A DNA stretch of 44,115 nt from NCBI GenBank assembly GCA_020847495.1, contig JADLCA010000395.1, positions 1-44,115 of the forward strand, written 5' to 3'. The DNA is from Candidatus Hydrogenedentota bacterium (GTDB lineage: Bacteria > Hydrogenedentota > Hydrogenedentia > Hydrogenedentales > SLHB01). The notes under the pieces are model-generated. The model saw nothing but the letters and a program-made list of their open reading frames with translations, did no database searches and was not told the DNA's origin. This document shows positions 1 through 8,327 of the stretch, piece after piece (within the stretch, counting starts at the first letter, position 1; each line of letters starts with the position of its first letter). A program made the translations under genes and the position numbers.

Positions 1-162
1 CTCGGGGTGGACGATCATCTGGAACTCTGGGACAAAGACGCGTGGCGCGCGTTCCAGGAATCCAACGATGCTGGATATGAGGATATGGCGGCGCCGTTGT
101 TCTCGATGGGGGGACCACAGGCTGCCACAACGGAGAAAGGCGGGCAACAGGATGAATGTTGA
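1..162 (+). CDS. mraZ: MraZ, C-terminal fragment (5' end outside window)
   Basis: The first reading frame is open from base 1 to a TGA at 160-162 and encodes 53 residues beginning LGVDDHLELWDKDAWRAF. This matches the end of the second SpoVT/AbrB-like repeat of MraZ, where a hydrophobic-GV...LW...W pattern precedes a variable tail. MraZ is a DNA-binding regulator that normally heads the dcw cluster. The position directly upstream of rsmH supports the call. The last 11 bases overlap the start of the next gene (ATG at 152), which suggests translational coupling. The tail after the AbrB-like fold, about 33 residues, is non-descript. The start and promoter lie outside the window, so length and regulation cannot be judged. 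Confidence 0.85.
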   Translation, partial: LGVDDHLELWDKDAWRAFQESNDAGYEDMAAPLFSMGGPQAATTEKGGQQDEC

Positions 163-496
163 GCGGACGGACATGGGCGCGGTGACCGTGCTCAGACTTC
201 AAGGTGACATCGACGAGAATGGGGTGGACGCGCTGCGCACGGCGTTGTACGAGTGCATCAGCGAGAACCGCTTCAAGGTGGTGATGAATCTGAGCGCCAT
301 TCGTTTCATCAGTTATATGGGCGTGGGTGTGCTCGTGGAACGGCTCCGGAAAGTCCGGGCGCTGAACGGCGACATCAAGCTGGTGGGCATCAACCTGTAC
401 ACGCAGCGCCTGTTCCGCATGGTGGGCGTCAGCTCCCTGTTTGACACGTACGACAGCGAGCAGAAGGCCGCCGGCACGTTCCAGGAGGCCGCATAG
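152..496 (+). CDS. STAS-domain protein (anti-sigma factor antagonist-like)
   Basis: Encodes 114 residues that are essentially one STAS domain. The fold signature runs from a beta strand VTVLRLQGDID (about 11-21) to a MNLSAIRFI strand (about 45-53) and the helix after it. Typical anti-anti-sigma factors carry D-S-S-G-L-G with a phosphorylatable serine at the helix start. Here the equivalent is S54-Y-M-G-V-G, so both usual serines are replaced and switch-type control by an anti-sigma kinase at that site looks impossible. The ATG at 152 was chosen because the domain begins there and because AGAAAGG lies at 134-140; an upstream in-frame ATG at 68 would add an unrelated arginine-rich stretch that is really the end of mraZ read in another frame. 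It sits between mraZ and rsmH, which is not the classical order. The partner protein is unknown. Confidence 0.85.
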   Translation: MNVERTDMGAVTVLRLQGDIDENGVDALRTALYECISENRFKVVMNLSAIRFISYMGVGVLVERLRKVRALNGDIKLVGINLYTQRLFRMVGVSSLFDTYDSEQKAAGTFQEAA

Positions 497-522
497 CCGC
501 TCGCGGCTCGAGGGGTGGCGGA

Positions 523-1467
523 GTGAACCAACGGCCGCACACACCAGTCCTGGCCGGACCTGTCCTTGAATGGCTGCGAATCCGGCCGGATGGGACCTAT
601 GTGGATTGTACGGCGGGAGGAGGCGGTCACGCGGAGTTGATCGCCGCGCGTTTGGAAAGCGGATGCTTGATCGCGTTGGACCGGGATCCGTTGGCGGTGC
701 GGCTGGCGGGAGAACGGTTGGCGCGCTTTGCGGGGGTTCGCATCGTGCACGCGAACTATGACCGTTTGCGACAGGTCTTGCAGGAGTGCGGCGTGAGTGC
801 CGCGGATGGAATTCTGCTGGACGCGGGTGTTTCCAGCATGCAGATTGACGACCCCGCCCGCGGATTCTCGCTTCAGGATGACGGTCCTCTCGACATGCGC
901 ATGAATCCCACGGAAGGTCAGACCGCATTGGAGTATTTGAAAAACGTGGACCCGGAAGAATTGACGCGAGTGCTTCGCACGTACGGAGACGTTGGTCCCG
1001 CGGGCCGTGTGGCTCGGGTGCTTTCGAGGCAGGCCCGGGAAGGCGCCTTGCGGACAACGCGCGACTTGGTCCGGGCGGTTCAGGAATCATTGTCTTTTGT
1101 ACGCGGGATTCCCGAGGAAGTACGTACCGTGTTTCAGGCCATTCGTATAGCGGTGAACAACGAACTGGGCTCCCTGGAAGAAGGGCTTTCCCAGGCGATC
1201 GCCTGTCTTTCGCCGGCCGGGCGCCTGGCGGTGATTTCGTTTCATTCCGGTGAAGACCGGATCGTGAAGAATGCATTCAACGCCGCGGCGCGGCCCCGGC
1301 GGGAGTTTCACGCGGACGGGCGCATCAAAGCGACCCAGGAACCGCTCATTCGGGTGCTCACACGCAAGCCGGTGTTGCCCGAGCAGGATGAGATCCGGGC
1401 GAACCCGAGGTCGCACAGTGCGAAGCTGCGCGTGGCGGAGCGCCTCGCGGCAGTGGAGGGTGCGTGA
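523..1467 (+). CDS. rsmH: 16S rRNA (cytosine(1402)-N(4))-methyltransferase RsmH
   Basis: A 314-residue protein of the MraW/RsmH family, which methylates N4 of C1402 in 16S rRNA using S-adenosylmethionine. Visible family motifs are HTPVL near the N-terminus, the SAM-binding TAGGGGH (30-36), the acidic strand end ALDRD (51-55), LDAGVSSMQ (99-107) and DGPLDMRM (120-127). The C-terminus has the expected ISFHSGEDRIVK and NPRSHSAKLRVAER segments. Length is normal. The start is a GTG at 523 with GAGGGG at 510-515. The stop TGA shares its last base with the ATG of ftsL. It is a conserved dcw member, so its presence here anchors identification of the cluster. Confidence 0.97.
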   Translation: MNQRPHTPVLAGPVLEWLRIRPDGTYVDCTAGGGGHAELIAARLESGCLIALDRDPLAVRLAGERLARFAGVRIVHANYDRLRQVLQECGVSAADGILLDAGVSSMQIDDPARGFSLQDDGPLDMRMNPTEGQTALEYLKNVDPEELTRVLRTYGDVGPAGRVARVLSRQAREGALRTTRDLVRAVQESLSFVRGIPEEVRTVFQAIRIAVNNELGSLEEGLSQAIACLSPAGRLAVISFHSGEDRIVKNAFNAAARPRREFHADGRIKATQEPLIRVLTRKPVLPEQDEIRANPRSHSAKLRVAERLAAVEGA

Positions 1468-1871
1468 TGCGAAATCCCTACGCGAGGTCCGCGCGCGGAG
1501 TGCTTCTTGGAACCATCAAATGGGTGCCGGTGCTGGCCATCCCGTTCAGCGCGTTCTTCGCGGAGACGTGGCTCCAGCTCCAGATCTTCCGCAGGGACTA
1601 CGAAGCCGCCGAACTCAGCCGTCAGATCAAGGAAACCGGCTCACGTATTGAGGCCTTGGAAGAACAGGCCGACGAATTGATGACCCTCGAACGGATCGCG
1701 GCGCAGGCACCGGACCTGGGCCTCGTGCAACCCGAGCCCAGCCAAATCGAGATCGTCCGCCTGGGGAACGAAGAGCCGCTTCAGAGCTTCATCGTGCCGT
1801 ATGAAATGGCGCAATTGCCCGCCGCGCAGAATGCGGCGCCGTCCGTGGCCACCGAGCCCGGCGGACGATAA
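1467..1871 (+). CDS. ftsL: Cell division protein FtsL
   Basis: A 134-residue small bitopic protein: a short basic cytoplasmic tail, one membrane segment (about 17-37), then a coiled-coil-like stretch (about 43-75, RQIKETGSRIEALEEQADEL). This is followed by LERIAAQAPDLGLVQPEP, the usual FtsL pattern of a helix end and a 'G-x-x-x-P' turn. FtsL links FtsB/FtsQ to the FtsW-FtsI synthase at the septum. The call rests on topology plus the conserved place between rsmH and ftsI, because FtsL sequences diverge strongly. The ATG at 1467 overlaps the rsmH stop (TGATG) and is preceded by GGAGGG at 1455-1460; a GTG one codon upstream is possible. The tail after about residue 100 is Ala/Pro-rich. Confidence 0.85.
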   Translation: MRNPYARSARGVLLGTIKWVPVLAIPFSAFFAETWLQLQIFRRDYEAAELSRQIKETGSRIEALEEQADELMTLERIAAQAPDLGLVQPEPSQIEIVRLGNEEPLQSFIVPYEMAQLPAAQNAAPSVATEPGGR

Positions 1872-1883
1872 GGCGGCCGCGCC

Positions 1884-4049
1884 ATGCTGTACACCCAATC
1901 TCAACCGTTGCCCGCGGACTCGGACCTCCCGCCCTCTCTTGGCCATCGTGTACGCATACGCTTCGTCTTCTGGGGATTCCTCGCGGTCTTCTTTATTCTG
2001 GCCATCCACATCACCAGATTGCAGATCTGGCCCGATAAGAAGTTCTTGGAGAATGACGGCACACACGTGGGGGAAGTCCCGCTGACGATACCGCGAGGGC
2101 GTATCTACGACCGCGAGGGGCGCATCCTCGCGCGGGATCGCCAGGCACCGTCGATCTGGGCAAATCCGCAGTACATTGAGGACCCGTACGACGCCGCGCA
2201 ACGGCTTAGCGTGCGCCTCAACCTCGGCGAGGACCAGGTGCTGGAGCGCCTTACGCGCCGGACACCCGACGGCGAGAAGCTCGTCGATGTGCCGATCAAA
2301 CGCTACCTTACCGAGTCCGAATTCGCGGCGCTGGGCGACCTGAATGCCTTCGTGGGCGGCGGTTTGCGCATCAAGCGCGAGCCGGTGAGGTACTACCCGG
2401 AAGAAGGGCTGGCCGCGCACGTGTTGGGTTACGTCAATCGCGAACACGAGGGCACGGAAGGCATCGAAGGCCTCTACGACCGCTACATGCGCAACATCCA
2501 GGGGTGGCACAAATCCCGTGTAGACGCGCGCCGCAACCTCCTGTCTTCGCTCACGCTCGAATACGTACCACCGGCGGGCGGGGACGATGTGTACCTTACG
2601 ATCGACAAGCCGATCCAGCACGCGCTCGAACGGGAACTGCTGGCGGTCATGGAGCGTTGCCAGGCGGCGCGGGCGACGGGGATGCTGATGGATCCCAAGA
2701 CAGGAGCGATCCTGGCGCTGGCGTGCATGCCCGCGTTCGACCCGAACGTGTATTGGGAGTATACCCCCGAGCAACGCAAGAACCGGGCAGTGATCGACGT
2801 GTTCGAGCCGGGGTCGGCGTTCAAGATTGTGACGGCCTCCGCAGCCCTGGAACACGGCCTCATCACGCCGGATACACTCATCAATTGCGAAGGCGGCCGC
2901 TGGAGCGCATTCGGCCGCAGGGTGATCTCGGATGTGCACAAGATGCAGACCGTGCCGTTCCGGGAAGCCTTCGCCGAATCCAGCAACATCGGCATCATCA
3001 AAGTGGCCGACAAGGTTATCAAGTTCGGCGGGAATGCGCTCCTGGACGAATGGATTCAGCGATTCGGGTTCGGACAGAAAACGAGCCGGGACTTTCTGAT
3101 GGAGAGCCCTGGTATCTATCGTCCCGCGAAGCACTGGTCCAAACTGAGCGTCATCTCGCTGCCCATGGGGCAGGAAGTCGCGGTCACCATGCCGCAATTG
3201 GCGCGGGCGTTCGCCGTGATCGCGAACGGAGGTTTTCTGGTGGAACCTCATTTGGTCGAATCCGCCAAGAACCGCGATGGACAGGAAACGTACCGCTTCG
3301 TACCGAAGCAGGCGCCACGTGTGCTCTCGGAGCAGACGGCGTCCGTCATGCGCGAACTCTGCTACGAAGTCATCGCGCATGGCACGGGCACCCGGGCCGC
3401 GATTCCCGAGTATCGCGCGGGGGGCAAGACGGGTACCGCCCAGGTGGCACGTGCCGCCGGCCGGGGATATTACGAAGACCAGCACACGGCGGTGCTGGCG
3501 GGGTTTGCGCCCATTTCCGACCCACGTGTGGTGGCGGTGATTGTGGTTCACAATCCGCAGAGCAAGCCCTACTGGGGCGGCTACGTGTGCGGTCCCGTGT
3601 TCAAGGAAGTGGTGCGTGAAGCCCTCATCCGCCTCGAATGCCCTGAAGATCCGATGGAAGGCGTCGAGGAACCCGGGCTTGAAGACGAAGATGCGGACAT
3701 GCTGGTCGCGCGCGAAGGGGAGCCCGGGGCGTACTCGCAAGCGTACGTTGTACCAAGCTTGTTGTCGCTTCTGGATTCCGGCGCGGAACTTCTCCCCACG
3801 CTTGCGGATCTACCTAGCGCGGCGCCGCGGCTACCCAGTTTTCAAGGCATGACGAAGCGCGAGGCGCGCGAGGCCTTGATCGCGCTCGGGGTCGCGTGGG
3901 ACGTCCAGGGCAGCGGCTGGGTGGTGGCGCAAGAGCCCCCGCCCGGGACCCTCCTGAACGAAGTGAGCGAATGCCGCCTCGTGTTTTCCAACAACCGGCG
4001 GACAGAGACCCAACATGACCCTGCAGGACTTGCTGAAACTGCTACCTAG
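1884..4049 (+). CDS. ftsI: Peptidoglycan D,D-transpeptidase FtsI (PBP3) with C-terminal PASTA domain
   Basis: A 721-residue class B penicillin-binding protein that cross-links septal peptidoglycan. Order: cytoplasmic tail, one membrane anchor (about 25-46), PBP dimerisation domain beginning RGRIYDREGRILARD (71-85), transpeptidase domain, an acidic linker (about 585-645), and one PASTA domain (about 650-702). The active-site motifs are S311-AFK (family SxxK, nucleophile Ser311), S366-S-N (SxN) and K515-TG. The PASTA domain and long linker make it longer than E. coli FtsI (588 residues) and closer to the SpoVD/PBP2x layout. The stop lies 35 bases inside murE, an unusually long but plausible overlap. 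It follows ftsL by 12 bases and should act with FtsW, encoded downstream. Confidence 0.95.
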   Translation: MLYTQSQPLPADSDLPPSLGHRVRIRFVFWGFLAVFFILAIHITRLQIWPDKKFLENDGTHVGEVPLTIPRGRIYDREGRILARDRQAPSIWANPQYIEDPYDAAQRLSVRLNLGEDQVLERLTRRTPDGEKLVDVPIKRYLTESEFAALGDLNAFVGGGLRIKREPVRYYPEEGLAAHVLGYVNREHEGTEGIEGLYDRYMRNIQGWHKSRVDARRNLLSSLTLEYVPPAGGDDVYLTIDKPIQHALERELLAVMERCQAARATGMLMDPKTGAILALACMPAFDPNVYWEYTPEQRKNRAVIDVFEPGSAFKIVTASAALEHGLITPDTLINCEGGRWSAFGRRVISDVHKMQTVPFREAFAESSNIGIIKVADKVIKFGGNALLDEWIQRFGFGQKTSRDFLMESPGIYRPAKHWSKLSVISLPMGQEVAVTMPQLARAFAVIANGGFLVEPHLVESAKNRDGQETYRFVPKQAPRVLSEQTASVMRELCYEVIAHGTGTRAAIPEYRAGGKTGTAQVARAAGRGYYEDQHTAVLAGFAPISDPRVVAVIVVHNPQSKPYWGGYVCGPVFKEVVREALIRLECPEDPMEGVEEPGLEDEDADMLVAREGEPGAYSQAYVVPSLLSLLDSGAELLPTLADLPSAAPRLPSFQGMTKREAREALIALGVAWDVQGSGWVVAQEPPPGTLLNEVSECRLVFSNNRRTETQHDPAGLAETAT

Positions 4050-5478
4050 CGCGCCACGCGATGCGGGCGACGCACGAGTCCTTGGTGTGACCGAGGACTC
4101 CCGTCGTGTGAAGTCGGGGATGGTCTTTGTCGCAACGCCGGGCGATCGCCATGACGGGCACGAGTTCGCAGGCAAGGCCGTCGAGGCGGGCGCGATCGCC
4201 GTGCTGGGCAACAAAGCGGGCCTCACGGAGTGGAACGGCGTCCCGTACGTTCAGGTGGAGCATCCGCGGTGGTCCCTGGGCGTGGTGGCCCATGCACTGG
4301 CCGGCAACCCGTCCTGTCATCTCACCGTCATCGGCGTCACGGGCACAAACGGGAAATCCAGCACGGTTCTGATGATTCAACGCATCCTGCAATTCGCGGG
4401 GTATGGCGCGGCGTGTTTCGGAACGCTCGGGTATGACATTGCGGGTGAACACATTCCCGCGCCCCACACGACGCCTTTCGGCGAAGACCTCGCCGCCATG
4501 CTGCAGCGCGCCCGCGAAGCGGGAGAGTCACACGTGGTGATGGAGGTCAGTTCCCATTCCCTTGAACAAGAACGGGTGGCGGGGATTCACTTCACGGTAG
4601 GAGCGTTTACGAACCTGACCCAGGACCACCTGGATTTTCACAAGGACATGGAAAGCTACCGCCGGGCCAAGCTGCGCTTGTTCGAGCGCATTGAAGGAGA
4701 GGGCTGCTTCACGGTGGTGAACCAGGAGGATCTCAGCGCTACGGCGTTTATCGAGGCTTCGCGCGTTCCTTGCCACACCTACGGCGCGGGAGGCGGCTGC
4801 CGCGCGGACGGCGTTTCCATGGATGGGCGAAGGACCGCCTTCACGATGCGAACGCCCTGGGGGGACGCCGCATGTACGATGCGGTTGCTGGGGCATCATA
4901 ACGTGAGCAATGCGCTGTGTGCGGTGGCGGTATGCGGCGGCCTGGGAATCCCGGTGCCGCGGGTCGCGGAAGGGCTTGCAAGTCTCGAACGCGTTCGCGG
5001 GCGCTTCGAGCACGTGGAGAATGACCATGGGTTCCAGGTCGTCATTGACTACGCCCACACTGACGACGGACTCCGCAACGTCTTGAAAGCCGCGCGGGGT
5101 ATCTGCAAAGGCAAGGTCATCGTGGTGTTTGGTTGCGGCGGCGACCGCGACAAGGGCAAACGGCCGAAGATGGGCGCCGTGGCCGCAGAATTGGCGGACT
5201 ACGCGTTCGTTACTTCAGACAACCCGCGGACTGAGGACCCGGATCGCATCATTCTGGACATCGAAGTGGGCCTGCAACACGCAGGGCAGCGCAAGTATGA
5301 CGACTATCAGTTGATTACGGATCGCACCGAAGCAATCCGTGCCGCCGTTCGCATGGCGAAGCCAAGCGATCTCGTTCTGATCGCCGGGAAAGGTCACGAG
5401 GACTATCAAATCCTCGGCACCACACGAATCCACTACGACGATCGCGAGGTCGCCCAGCAGATTCTCGAGGAGATCTGA
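4015..5478 (+). CDS. murE: UDP-N-acetylmuramoyl-L-alanyl-D-glutamate--2,6-diaminopimelate ligase MurE
   Basis: A 487-residue Mur ligase that adds the third amino acid of the stem peptide in the cytoplasm. The ATP loop is GVTGTNGKSS (107-116); the central domain carries the MEVSSHSL and FTNLTQDHLDFH segments and a lysine (about K219) in the position that is carbamylated in the family. The C-terminal domain has DNPR at 402-405. In this family DNPR is the signature for meso-diaminopimelate rather than L-lysine, so the wall is predicted to be DAP-type. Length is typical. The ATG at 4015 lies inside the 3' end of ftsI. MurF starts 5 bases after the stop, so the genes are almost certainly co-translated. 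Confidence 0.96.
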   Translation: MTLQDLLKLLPSAPRDAGDARVLGVTEDSRRVKSGMVFVATPGDRHDGHEFAGKAVEAGAIAVLGNKAGLTEWNGVPYVQVEHPRWSLGVVAHALAGNPSCHLTVIGVTGTNGKSSTVLMIQRILQFAGYGAACFGTLGYDIAGEHIPAPHTTPFGEDLAAMLQRAREAGESHVVMEVSSHSLEQERVAGIHFTVGAFTNLTQDHLDFHKDMESYRRAKLRLFERIEGEGCFTVVNQEDLSATAFIEASRVPCHTYGAGGGCRADGVSMDGRRTAFTMRTPWGDAACTMRLLGHHNVSNALCAVAVCGGLGIPVPRVAEGLASLERVRGRFEHVENDHGFQVVIDYAHTDDGLRNVLKAARGICKGKVIVVFGCGGDRDKGKRPKMGAVAAELADYAFVTSDNPRTEDPDRIILDIEVGLQHAGQRKYDDYQLITDRTEAIRAAVRMAKPSDLVLIAGKGHEDYQILGTTRIHYDDREVAQQILEEI

Positions 5479-5483
5479 CGCGC

Positions 5484-6830
5484 ATGCCCTGGAGCTACAC
5501 ACTCGACGACTTGGGGCGCATTCTCGGCGCGCCGCACACCGGAGCGGGCGAGATAGGCTTCCAGTCGGTCTCCACGGACACGCGCACCTTGGCTCCGGGG
5601 CAGGTGTTCTTCGCGCTGTCCGGCGAGAAGTTCGACGGCGGCCAGTTTGTGGGCGAGGCCTTCGCGAAGGGGGCCGCTGCCGCGGTTACCACGCACGCGC
5701 ACGACGGGGGACCTTGCGTCGTTGTGCCGGACGCGTTACAGGCCCTGCAACGCTTTGCCGCGTATCACCGCAGTCAGTACCGGCCGCTGGTCCTGGCGAT
5801 CACCGGTTCCTGCGGGAAGACGACCTCGAAGGACTTTGTCGCGGCTGTGCTGGGGTCGCGCATGAAGACCATGAAGACGCAGGGCAACCTGAACAACGAA
5901 ATCGGGTGTCCGCTGTCGCTGCTTCAGATAGATGATGCAACCGAGGCTGCCGTTATCGAGATGGGCGCGGCGAAGGTGGGCAACATCCGCGAACTGTGTG
6001 AACTTGCCAGACCCGCCGAGTCGGCCATAACCTTGGTCGCGCCTTCGCACCTCGCCGGTTTCGGAAGCATCGAGAACGTCGCCGCGACCAAGGCGGAGAT
6101 CGCCGAGACGCTGCCGCCGGACGGCGTGTTTTACGTGAACACCGACGATCCTTGGTGCATGCGGGCCGCGGAACGGTTCTCGGGCGATAAAGTGCGGTTC
6201 GGAAGCGTGGGTGAAGTCAGGCTGGAATCCTGCACTTTTGCATCGAACGGTGAGATGACGCTGAACGTCAATCCAGTCGGCGAGCTTCGACTGCCGCTGG
6301 CGTGCCGCGCGCACGCCACGAATGTTCTCCTGGCGATTGCGGTGGGATTGCGGCACGATATCACGGATTTCGAGGGTCCGCTGCGCGAGGCGGCGGCCAA
6401 TCGCGTGCGTTTCAAGATCCGGCGCGTGGGCGCGATCGAGGTGATCGACGACACGTACAATGCGAGTCCGGTCAGCATGGCGGCCTCATTGGAAGGCTTG
6501 GCGGAGCGCCCGGCGCCGGGCCGGAAGATTGCGGCGCTCGGTGAAATGCTGGAGCTGGGGCCGGACGCTGAGCGGCTGCATCACGACGTGGGTGAACTAG
6601 CGGGGCGGCTCGGCGTGAGCGCCGTGTTTGCGCGGGGTGACCATGCGTCTGCTATGATCGATGCGGCGCGCCGGAATGGCGTGCCCCACGCGGAAGTCAT
6701 CCAAGACCCCCAATCCATGGCGGCGGCCATCCACGGAATCACCGGCCCGGGCGACGTATTGCTGGTCAAGGGTTCTCGCGGCATGCGCATGGAGCGCGTG
6801 ATTGAGGCGTTGGCGGCGATGGACCACTAA
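5484..6830 (+). CDS. murF: UDP-N-acetylmuramoyl-tripeptide--D-alanyl-D-alanine ligase MurF
   Basis: A 448-residue Mur ligase that attaches D-Ala-D-Ala to UDP-MurNAc-tripeptide, completing the pentapeptide. The N-terminal domain has the STDTRTL...GQVFFALSGEKFDG pattern of MurF. The ATP loop is GSCGKTT (108-114). The central and C-terminal domains show NLNNEIG and IDDTYNASPVSM, both typical of MurF. The position between murE and mraY is canonical. The ATG at 5484 is the only reasonable start; it lies 5 bases after the murE stop and 9 bases separate its stop from mraY. Nothing looks truncated. Confidence 0.96.
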   Translation: MPWSYTLDDLGRILGAPHTGAGEIGFQSVSTDTRTLAPGQVFFALSGEKFDGGQFVGEAFAKGAAAAVTTHAHDGGPCVVVPDALQALQRFAAYHRSQYRPLVLAITGSCGKTTSKDFVAAVLGSRMKTMKTQGNLNNEIGCPLSLLQIDDATEAAVIEMGAAKVGNIRELCELARPAESAITLVAPSHLAGFGSIENVAATKAEIAETLPPDGVFYVNTDDPWCMRAAERFSGDKVRFGSVGEVRLESCTFASNGEMTLNVNPVGELRLPLACRAHATNVLLAIAVGLRHDITDFEGPLREAAANRVRFKIRRVGAIEVIDDTYNASPVSMAASLEGLAERPAPGRKIAALGEMLELGPDAERLHHDVGELAGRLGVSAVFARGDHASAMIDAARRNGVPHAEVIQDPQSMAAAIHGITGPGDVLLVKGSRGMRMERVIEALAAMDH

Positions 6831-6839
6831 GGGATTTTC

Positions 6840-8324
6840 ATGCTCTACTATTTTGGACTGCTTCTGCGGTCCGACATTTCGTTTCTCAACGTGCTGACGT
6901 ACCACACGGTACGCGCCGGCGGCGCGGCCGTGACCGCGTTTCTCATCTCTCTGATCATCGGCCCCACCGTGATCCGGCTGCTGCGCTCCCTGAAGATCGG
7001 CCAGTACATCCGCAAGGAGCACGTGGCCGACTTGCACGCGCTTCACAAAAGCAAGGCCGGCACCCCGACGATGGGGGGAGCGTTAATCATCCTGGCTGCG
7101 TTGTCGTCGCTCGCGCTTTGGGGACGCTTCACAAACCGCCTGCTGCTCGTGGCGATCGGCGCGATGGTGCTGCTGAGCGCCGTGGGTTTCCTCGATGATT
7201 ACACCAAGCTGCGCCGCAAGCACAACCAGGGACTGAGCGCGAAAGCGAAGTTCGCGGGACAAATCCTCGTGGGGCTGTTCATGGGCGCCTATCTCCTTTA
7301 CAACCCCATCGCCGTGAGTGCCACCTACATCGCCTCCCATGACATCCTGGATTGGCCCGCATTCGCCGCAGCGCTGCGGCATGCACCCTCCGGCGAAGCG
7401 CCCAAGCCCGCAAGCCGTGTCGCGAGTCTACTTCCCGAGTCCACGCGCAACCTCTTGGCCGAGAACGCGGATAGCGCCACTTGGGACGCCGAACGGAAGG
7501 CGGAGCTCCTGCAAGGCATGGAAGCGGTGCTGCGCCGCCCGGACTTGTACGACGGCGCCTTGTGGGTAGACCTGCCGCTTACGGATGACGGCCGCGGTCT
7601 GCTGGGCCATGGAGCGGCAAACCTGACAGAGCGGGAAGTCTTACGTCTGAATCGTCTCCTGCTGGAAGCGGCGTTTCCCGGTGTAATTGAGCAGACCCCG
7701 CCCAACATGCACACGAAGATCGAAATCCCGGGGCTGAAGATGGCGCTGATCCCGTTGGGCATCCTGTACGTGTTCTTTGTTCTGCTCATCATCGTTGGCT
7801 CCTCCAACGCCGTGAATCTGACCGATGGCCTGGACGGACTCGCCATCGGCGCGTCCATCGTCTCGTTGCTCGCGTACACGGGGATTGCCTATGTGGTGAG
7901 CCGGGCGGATTGGTCTTCCTATCTGTATCTCATCCACGTTCCCGAAGCGAGCGAATTGACTGTGTTCGGGGCGGCCTTGCTTGGAGCGGGCCTTGGTTTC
8001 TTGTGGTTCAATTCGCACCCGGCGGAAGTGTTCATGGGCGACACGGGATCGCTCGCGCTGGGCGGTGCGTTGGGCACGATGGCTATTCTCACGAAGCAAG
8101 AACTCCTTCTAATCGTAGTCGGCGGCCTGTTCGTGCTTGAGGCGGGGAGTGTCATCATTCAAGTTCTGTCCTTCAAATTGCGCGGCAAGCGCGTGTTCAA
8201 GATGGCGCCCTTGCATCATCACTTCGAGTTGCTGGGCTGGTCAGAGAGCAAGGTCACGGTCCGTTTCTGGATCATTGCGATTATCTTCGCACTGATGAGC
8301 CTGGCCACACTGAAGTTGAGGTGA
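6840..8324 (+). CDS. mraY: Phospho-N-acetylmuramoyl-pentapeptide-transferase MraY, with a large loop insertion
   Basis: Transfers phospho-MurNAc-pentapeptide from UDP to undecaprenyl phosphate, making lipid I at the inner membrane. Family motifs present: FLDDYTK (118-124, catalytic Asp pair at 119-120), NLTDGLDGLA (326-335), FMGDTGS (398-404) and PLHHHFE (457-463). At 494 residues it is about 130 longer than most MraY proteins. The excess lies between the fourth membrane segment (ending about residue 154) and TKIEIPGLK (292-300). It is hydrophilic, rich in charged residues and Leu, and read as continuous sequence without a frameshift. By homology to solved MraY topology this is the periplasmic loop between TM4 and TM5. 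All catalytic residues remain, so the protein should be active. It lies 9 bases after murF. Confidence 0.96.
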   Translation: MLYYFGLLLRSDISFLNVLTYHTVRAGGAAVTAFLISLIIGPTVIRLLRSLKIGQYIRKEHVADLHALHKSKAGTPTMGGALIILAALSSLALWGRFTNRLLLVAIGAMVLLSAVGFLDDYTKLRRKHNQGLSAKAKFAGQILVGLFMGAYLLYNPIAVSATYIASHDILDWPAFAAALRHAPSGEAPKPASRVASLLPESTRNLLAENADSATWDAERKAELLQGMEAVLRRPDLYDGALWVDLPLTDDGRGLLGHGAANLTEREVLRLNRLLLEAAFPGVIEQTPPNMHTKIEIPGLKMALIPLGILYVFFVLLIIVGSSNAVNLTDGLDGLAIGASIVSLLAYTGIAYVVSRADWSSYLYLIHVPEASELTVFGAALLGAGLGFLWFNSHPAEVFMGDTGSLALGGALGTMAILTKQELLLIVVGGLFVLEAGSVIIQVLSFKLRGKRVFKMAPLHHHFELLGWSESKVTVRFWIIAIIFALMSLATLKLR

Positions 8325-8327
8325 CGG

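Noticed and set aside
68-151. N-terminal extension of the STAS protein from an upstream ATG
   Set aside because: The segment is the end of mraZ read in another frame; the STAS fold begins at the ATG at 152.
1641-3740. Long 699-codon minus-strand open frame opposite ftsI
   Set aside because: It is antisense to a well-conserved gene, Arg/His-rich with no domain, as expected for a shadow frame in GC-rich DNA.
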